Assembly (NCBI GenBank): GCA_019308645.1
Contig: JAFDHR010000145.1
Coordinates: 1 to 6,121, forward strand
From: Deltaproteobacteria bacterium
GTDB lineage: Bacteria; Desulfobacterota; DSM-4660; Desulfatiglandales; B25-G16
DNA: 6,121 nucleotides
Direction of reading: 5' to 3'
The notes below the pieces were generated by a model. The model was not told where the DNA came from, did no database searches, and saw only the letters and a list, made by a program, of their open reading frames with translations. Positions 5,404 to 6,121 of this stretch are shown here, one piece after another; position 1 is the first letter of the stretch, and each line of letters starts with the position of its first letter. Both the position numbers and the translations under genes were made by a program.

Positions 5404-6121
5404 TTAAAGTTCTCGACAAGCAGTGGTAAAATTTTCCCGGACGGGCCGGTTAAAACAAAATCCATCTGCCCTGATTGAGGTGTCTGTTCTATATTAATCT
5501 CAGCCACTACAGCTCCTGCTCCTTTTGCCTGAAGGGCAAGTGAGGCTGCCGGCTGAACCACGCCAGATGTTCCAACAATAAGCATAAGCTCACAATTTTT
5601 TGATGCCTCGATAGCTTTGTGTATAATATCAGGATCAAGGGATTCGCCGAACCAGACAACATTTGGCCTCAGAAGGCCACCACACTTGGTACATTTAGGT
5701 AATTTGCCCATATTCAGAGATCTATCCATAGTTAACTGGCCGCATTTTGTGCACTTGACCTCCCAGAGATTACCATGAATCTCAAGCAATCTTCTGCTTC
5801 CGGCTTCTTTATGGAGGCCATCAACATTCTGGGTGATAAGAGTAAAATCATTCACATGCCTTTCTAATTTAACCAGGGCCTTATGACCAGGGTTAAAGGT
5901 AACCTTGCTAATGAGATCTCTTCTCCAATTATAGAATTCCCATACCAGCTCCGGATCCTTGGCAAATGCCTGTGGTGTAGCCACATCTGTTACCTGATAA
6001 TTTCGCCATATGCCCCCGGAACCTCTGAATGTTGGTACCCCACTTTCTGCAGAGATACCTGCCCCTGTAAGGACGGTTATCCTCTTCGAGCCAGCGATGA
6101 TTTTTTTTAACTCATTGATAT
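5400..6121 (-). CDS. cobB: Sir2-family NAD-dependent protein deacylase (CobB/SIRT5-like), 5' partial
   Basis: The gene runs off the right edge; 239 residues are visible and only a few N-terminal ones should be missing. An internal GTG at 5982-5984 is not the start, because the same open frame upstream encodes the essential NAD-binding segment VLTGAGISAESGVPTFRGSG (visible residues 16-35). Further motifs are TQNVDGLHKEAG (96-107), the catalytic His in LEIHGNL (His115), a zinc site CTKC...CTKC (Cys123, 126, 143, 146), WFGE (156-159), the GTSG loop (183-186) and the EIN segment (207-209). ATPQAFAKDPELVWEFYNWR contains the Tyr63-x-x-Arg66 pair that, in CobB and SIRT5, recognises acidic acyl-lysines. 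Removal of succinyl or malonyl groups, as well as acetyl, is therefore predicted. The enzyme transfers the acyl group to ADP-ribose and releases nicotinamide. Its stop overlaps the next gene's start by four bases (TTGA). The symbol is by family similarity. Confidence 0.92.
   Translation of the reverse strand, partial: INELKKIIAGSKRITVLTGAGISAESGVPTFRGSGGIWRNYQVTDVATPQAFAKDPELVWEFYNWRRDLISKVTFNPGHKALVKLERHVNDFTLITQNVDGLHKEAGSRRLLEIHGNLWEVKCTKCGQLTMDRSLNMGKLPKCTKCGGLLRPNVVWFGESLDPDIIHKAIEASKNCELMLIVGTSGVVQPAASLALQAKGAGAVVAEINIEQTPQSGQMDFVLTGPSGKILPLLVENFN

Noticed and set aside
5400..5984. Sirtuin starting at the internal GTG at 5982-5984
   Set aside because: The same frame continues upstream to the window edge and encodes the GAGIS...FR NAD-binding motif, so the true start lies outside the window.
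1..6121. CRISPR array, rRNA, phage genes or a transposase gene
   Set aside because: No regularly spaced repeats, no rRNA-like sequence and no matching protein motif were seen on either strand.

Overview
The window is bacterial DNA with five protein genes, all on the minus strand. At the left edge there is also a repeat-derived element and what looks like a broken plus-strand gene end. The organism cannot be named from the sequence. Moderate G+C (about 50% in two sampled lines of the central genes, much lower near the methyltransferase), strong Shine-Dalgarno sites, alternative starts and a hairpin repeat of the type ending in TGTCATTTCGA suggest an uncultured or anaerobic bacterium (for example Desulfobacterota, Nitrospirota or Planctomycetota). 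That placement is inference only.

In the direction of transcription (right to left), the window opens with a sirtuin gene cut by the right edge (5400-6121). It is a CobB/SIRT5-type NAD-dependent protein deacylase with an intact NAD site, catalytic His, four zinc cysteines and the YxxR pair linked to succinyl/malonyl-lysine specificity. Its TGA stop overlaps the TTG start of a SAM hydroxide adenosyltransferase gene (4585-5403, DUF62 family), so the two are probably translationally coupled. A 121-bp spacer follows, then an FGGY carbohydrate kinase (2871-4463). After 49 bp comes a PLP-dependent enzyme strongly resembling sphingosine-1-phosphate lyase (1295-2821), preceded by a strong GGAGG. The kinase and the lyase are probably one transcription unit. 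A kinase next to a lyase that normally cleaves a phosphorylated amino alcohol suggests a phosphorylate-then-cleave route, but the kinase family normally acts on sugars or polyols and the true substrate is unknown.

A 255-bp spacer separates this pair from a class I SAM-dependent methyltransferase (389-1039) of noticeably lower G+C, which probably has its own promoter.

The left end (1-375) holds no intact gene. Positions 34-182 form a nested inverted-repeat element: 11-bp outer inverted repeats, an interrupted 28-nt hairpin and a GC-rich stem with two alternative foldings. Immediately right of it, 182-375 reads on the plus strand as the C-terminal part of a small protein resembling the NifX/NifB cofactor-binding domain, broken by a one-base frame change and lacking its 5' part. 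The central lead of the window is the FGGY kinase/S1P-lyase-like pair; the second is the repeat element abutting the gene remnant.
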